Assembly: GCF_020740795.1 (NCBI RefSeq)
Contig: NC_067285.1
Coordinates: forward strand, 40,150,511-40,214,510
Length of the DNA stretch: 64,000 nucleotides
DNA from: Apus apus
Taxonomy: Eukaryota; Chordata; Aves; Apodiformes; Apodidae
Reading direction: 5' to 3'
Shown: piece after piece, positions 59,940-64,000 of the stretch
Layout: the number at the start of each line of letters is the position of its first letter
How positions within the stretch are numbered: position 1 is the first letter of the stretch
Notes under the pieces: model-generated
What the model was told of the DNA's origin: nothing
Databases searched by the model: none
What the model saw: only the letters and a program-made list of their open reading frames with translations
Made by a program: the position numbers and the translations under genes

Positions 59940-62900
59940 GTAAGTGTGGTGCTGGTTCCTGGCAGGCACCTCCAGCTGGTGACCCAACCCTGCTCCTGCT
60001 GAAACCAGCAGACAGGCTTTCTTCTCTGTCCTTAGAAAGCTGGGAGGGGATCTGGGTTTCTCACAGCTCTTCGGTCACAGTGGCTTTTTATGATGGTAAG
60101 ACTTAGAGCACATTCAGAGGTTAAAAGAATTCCAGGAGCTTGGTTGAGAACTCCAGAACTCCAGTTCTAGAGTCCAGGGGGTACCAAAGTGTATATTGAT
60201 GCTTCTCAGTGCTCACTGTCCTCTGCTGTGGACTGGTAAATCTAAAATTGCCATGTTAATTAAACACAGTATTTAACCCACATCTGTGTGGTGTTCAGCA
60301 AAAGGAGAACTAAACTGGAAATAAAAGAAGTCAGCAAATGTGTGTTTTCTCAGCTGTGTGTCATCAAATGACTTGGTAGAATAACCCTGTTGTGGGGAGC
60401 AGAGCAGGTGTTTACATGGAAGGGTTCAAGTAGATAGGAGAGCTGGACACCGTGGCTGCTGGTAAGAGAGGTGACACTCCTCTAAATGCTTTATGGGGAC
60501 TCAAATCTAATATTTATGTAATTTAAAATATCTTTGCTATCCATCTTTTTCTGCAATTTCTTGCACTGCTGTACTTGATAATTCCTGCATGTTGTAACGT
60601 GGAACCTGTTGGTAGTGCTGTCATTTAAGCTGCAAATACTGTATGTCCTTGGTGCTTAGGTAAGCAAGTGTCTTGTGACAGTCCTTCAGTCTGGATTTGA
60701 ACCTAAAGCTGATAAATATTTATTAAAAAAACCCAGTCCTAAGAGCATGTATGGTATAGTGAATTTGTACATGGGAAGTAGGAGTCTGTCTTCTAATGTC
60801 GAGACAAAGGAGAGTTGGCAAAGCAGCAGTTCAGTGGCTAGAAGGTGGCATCTTCCTCTGCTTATGTAGTTAGGACAAGAAACCCTCCAGTGCTGCAGAG
60901 AAGGCTGCTGGTGGCCTTCTTTGCCTGGCCAGTTATGCAGGCTGGGAAAAAGGACTGGGGCTGGGGTGGGTCTGTGGTGGCACCATTCTGCTGGCTGGGT
61001 AGCTAGAAGTGAGTGTCTGGCCTGCATGCAGCTTGTGTGATGAAAACAGCAAAAAGGAAGGTTATAGTGACAGGAAGGGAAAGCCCTTCAAAAATTAGGT
61101 CAAGGAGCCTGCTTTCATCCACTTATCTGCTCTTGGGGCCAGATTTGAACTTTGAGAGGGGAGGTGGGGCTCTGCTGATCTTCCTTTTGCCATGCCAACC
61201 CAAACCCTTCAGGGTAGGAGCTGGAGAGCTTTTCTGTCCTTTTTGGCCTTCAGTTGTACCTTTGGAATTGGTGTGTGCTTGGGCTGTGTGCAGATGCCTT
61301 GGCTGACAGGCTGCTGTTCAAAAAAACAACAACAACAACCAAACAGTAAATACATCTTTCTGTGTTGTGGGGTTTTCAGCTAAAAAAGGCTGCCTTCCAG
61401 AAAATGTTGATAGGCTGATTTCCTAGTGCTTGTTTCGTGGTGGACCAGCGTGTCAGCTGGCTGAGATGTTGTGTGCTGTGGCTCATTTGAGAGGGTTCTG
61501 GTTGTAGCCCCATGTCTGATATGTTCAGGTGTGTGTTACAGGTGGTGTGAGAGCATTGTTGGGGTCAGTGATTGTAGAGGTGAGGCTCTTGGAGACTCTC
61601 TTGGGTGCAGGAATACAAATCAAAGCCATCCCATCTGAGCAGCTGGTTGGTAAATGAGCTGCAGGCTCAGCTGTCCTCAGTGCCCCTGTGAGTGATGTGT
61701 TGAACTGGTGGTAGCCTGACAGAGGACAGGGCTGTTAAGCTGTCATTTCTGTTAGGATCTTGGGACCTGTTTTCAGTGACCACCTGAGGTGCCCTGAAGA
61801 CTTATGCAGAAGCAGAAAATGCTCATTTCCTCCTCCTGTCCTCCTCCAATTTTATTTTGTTATCCATTGCAGCTGCTTGAGATTATTTTGAAGAAGCAAC
61901 ATTGCAACTTCAAAGACATTCAAACTTCCAAGTCAGTGATTGACTCTGGTTGTCTTCTCTTGTCACTGTATTTAGGAGTGACTCACGTGTGCTGGTCCTG
62001 AACTCTTGATTGTGTTGCTATGAAATTTAAGATTGCAGAAGGTCTAATAAGATGATAAATACGAAAGGATCAGGCAGTATGCTGAAGTCAGAATAGTGAC
62101 TTCTGTTTCTCCCTGTAGCTTAGCTTTAGGTAAGCATGCTTCTCAGGGATGATTAGGTTGGCCTGAAGATGGGTGACTGAGCTCCTGAATGTGAAGCTTT
62201 TGGCCATGAAGCTGCAGATGGTACTTGTCTTACTGACTGGAGATGTTCCACACTTGTCTGCCTGTTGTCTGGGATGTACACCTGTAGCTGCTGTGTTTTG
62301 TGTGCATCAGAATATGAACTTAATCCACAGAATCCTCACTTCCCAGCTGGGGAGAAGCAGGGTGTGGTTGGGCTGTTACCAGGTGAGGCTTCATCTGCAC
62401 TCCAGCCTTTTTTGCAGGGATATAGGAGGTTTGAGTGGAAAGAACCAGAAGGGAGAAGCCAGCAGCAAGCATGGGTCTCTGAATTCCCAGAGCCTGGGTG
62501 GGTGTGTGGAATGGATAGCTGGTGTACAGAGTGCTGTAACATGAGAACAGTGACAAGTGCAAAGACACTTTCCTCTTAGGTATCTACCAAAAATTAATGG
62601 AATAGTTCAAGATGCACAGCTGTTCCATCTTCAGCAGCATTTCTAATAGTAATATGAAAACAGAAGCAACTTTGCTGGTAAGAGATTATTATTTCCTAAT
62701 GCAAATAAGCTCATTGTGAAATTAATATCTAATTGAAGAGTCATCTGGTTTTAAGAACTTACCAGCCAAGTATGATAGCACAGCTCTTCTGAGAATTATG
62801 TTAACTTATTCATGTAGCCTTTGAGTAAACAAGTAGCTGTCTTTTATCTCTGTACCTCCTGATTTTGCTGTATCCATGTGCTTTTCACTTGAAATTCCAA

Positions 62901-64000
62901 GGGAAGGAACAAGCATGGTACCAGTTCTGTAGTAGTTTCTTCCTTCCATTTGCAGCCTCGTTGCTGTGCTAATTATGTACTTTCATTGTAGTGAACTGCA
63001 CTTTTCTTTAACACTGTGGATTATACGGCATATTGATACTAATTCTGAAGTCATGAGCATGAGGTGAGAGGCATTTATAGCTTCAGCTCCTAACTTTAGC
63101 AGGGAGAAGGGCTGGTTTGTATGGCTGTGTTGAAATGGTGAGGGCTGCCCGTGTCCTGTTCCCATTTCTGTCCTCAGATCTTGAACTGCTGCTTCGAATT
63201 ATTGGCAGCCTTCATCCTGGCACAGAAAGATGCCACTTCTGTCTCTTACATGACCACATCATTCCACTTGTTATATGAATTACTGGAAGTTTGCCTTAAG
63301 CTCTGTCTCCTGTCTGAGTGCTTAAAATTCATTCTATAGAAAACTGGCTTTCCCTAGCATTTCAGCTCTGCTTGTCAGCCATCCTGGAGCCTGGGAATGC
63401 TCCTGAGTCAGCATTTAAATGTTCAGTCTCCTAAACACACCAGTGTTCTTATGCCTTATGTTTATTTTGTAATATGAAGTCGTACATGGGATCAACTAGA
63501 GGACTTTTCTGGACTTGCTGTCTAGATGTTGCCACATCCCACCAGGGATTATTTTGAAGCCAACTTGGCATTGACTGTAGAATGGGCCAGGACCACTTAA
63601 CTGTTGGTGTGGAGAAAGCACTGGAGCAAGAAGTCAGCATGGTCTTTTAACTGCTTTTCTACTAACATAACAAGGTTTTTAACTTTCAGCATGACAATTC
63701 TAATAGTTTGAAACCCAATACAAACCTGAGAGAATGAATTTTATCTTTTTTATGAAGGTACAAACCCCGGTTACTTATATGCTACTAGTTGCAAATTTTC
63801 AAACTGCAATATGTTTCTCATTAAAACTTCTGTAAGAGTTAATATAAATGTCATTACCCCTTTGACAGCTTTTCCATGAGTTGGGTTTTTTTTAGGGCTT
63901 ACCAAGTGCCCTTCCTTCCAGACATGATAGAAACACTGTTTTTCTTGACAGGGGAATGCTGTAGTTTTAGAAGAATAGGTTAAAGCACTTTTGAGGCACC
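59940..64000 (+). other. USO1: USO1 intron 3 (incomplete)
   Basis: About 4 kb to the window edge without a recognisable USO1 exon, repeat or RNA gene. Short frames are scattered and unconvincing. Confidence 0.75.

Noticed and set aside
63151-63339. Frame after a CAG near 63178 as the next USO1 exon
   Set aside because: The translation does not resemble the p115 head segment that should follow residue 72, and no matching donor was found.

Overview
This is vertebrate nuclear DNA from a bird. Two conserved genes anchor it: G3BP2 on the minus strand (coding exons 36511-50440, first non-coding exon probably near 56.7-56.9 kb) and the first three coding exons of USO1/p115 on the plus strand (59080-59939, continuing past the right edge). 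The head-to-head G3BP2-USO1 order is the conserved vertebrate arrangement. CR1 LINE tails and avian-type LTRs starting TGTCCTGG point to a bird, probably a songbird; the songbird part is inference.

Layout. 1-560: minus-strand remnant of an old retroviral pol (end of RNase H plus start of integrase). 565-4612: a CR1 LINE tail split by a young, internally deleted betaretrovirus-like provirus (848-4480, 6-bp target duplication GTTAAG) that keeps an open 547-codon gag. 4611-7572: first copy of a directly duplicated segment, further CR1 tails and a solo LTR with a 5-bp target duplication. 7573-16661: no gene recognised, but it holds a 2.25-kb minisatellite (66 units of 34 bp, 10517-12762). 16662-17330: a second solo LTR. 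17.7-31.2 kb: a GC-rich, rearranged block with a CpG-island promoter and strong CTCF motif at 18.1-18.2 kb, two 2.3-kb inverted arms (18430-20735 and 28890-31182), a 1-kb tandem duplication, several minisatellites, an LTR fragment, a TATA promoter candidate and the second copy of the direct duplication. 31.2-33.8 kb: unassigned. 33.8-56.9 kb: G3BP2. 57-59 kb: CpG-rich intergenic DNA with both promoters. 59-64 kb: start of USO1.

Function. G3BP2 is complete: eleven coding exons, all splice phases consistent, giving 482 codons, the length of the human long isoform. It encodes a stress-granule RNA-binding scaffold (NTF2-like, acidic, PxxP, RRM, RGG). USO1 encodes the Golgi vesicle-tethering factor p115; its CpG-island promoter carries clustered ACGTGGC elements, matching the Golgi-stress response element. 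The left 31 kb shows no convincing protein gene. CDKL2, the usual neighbour downstream of G3BP2, is not visible, and rearranged repeat-rich DNA lies there instead.

All identifications were made by reading the sequence. No database search was run.
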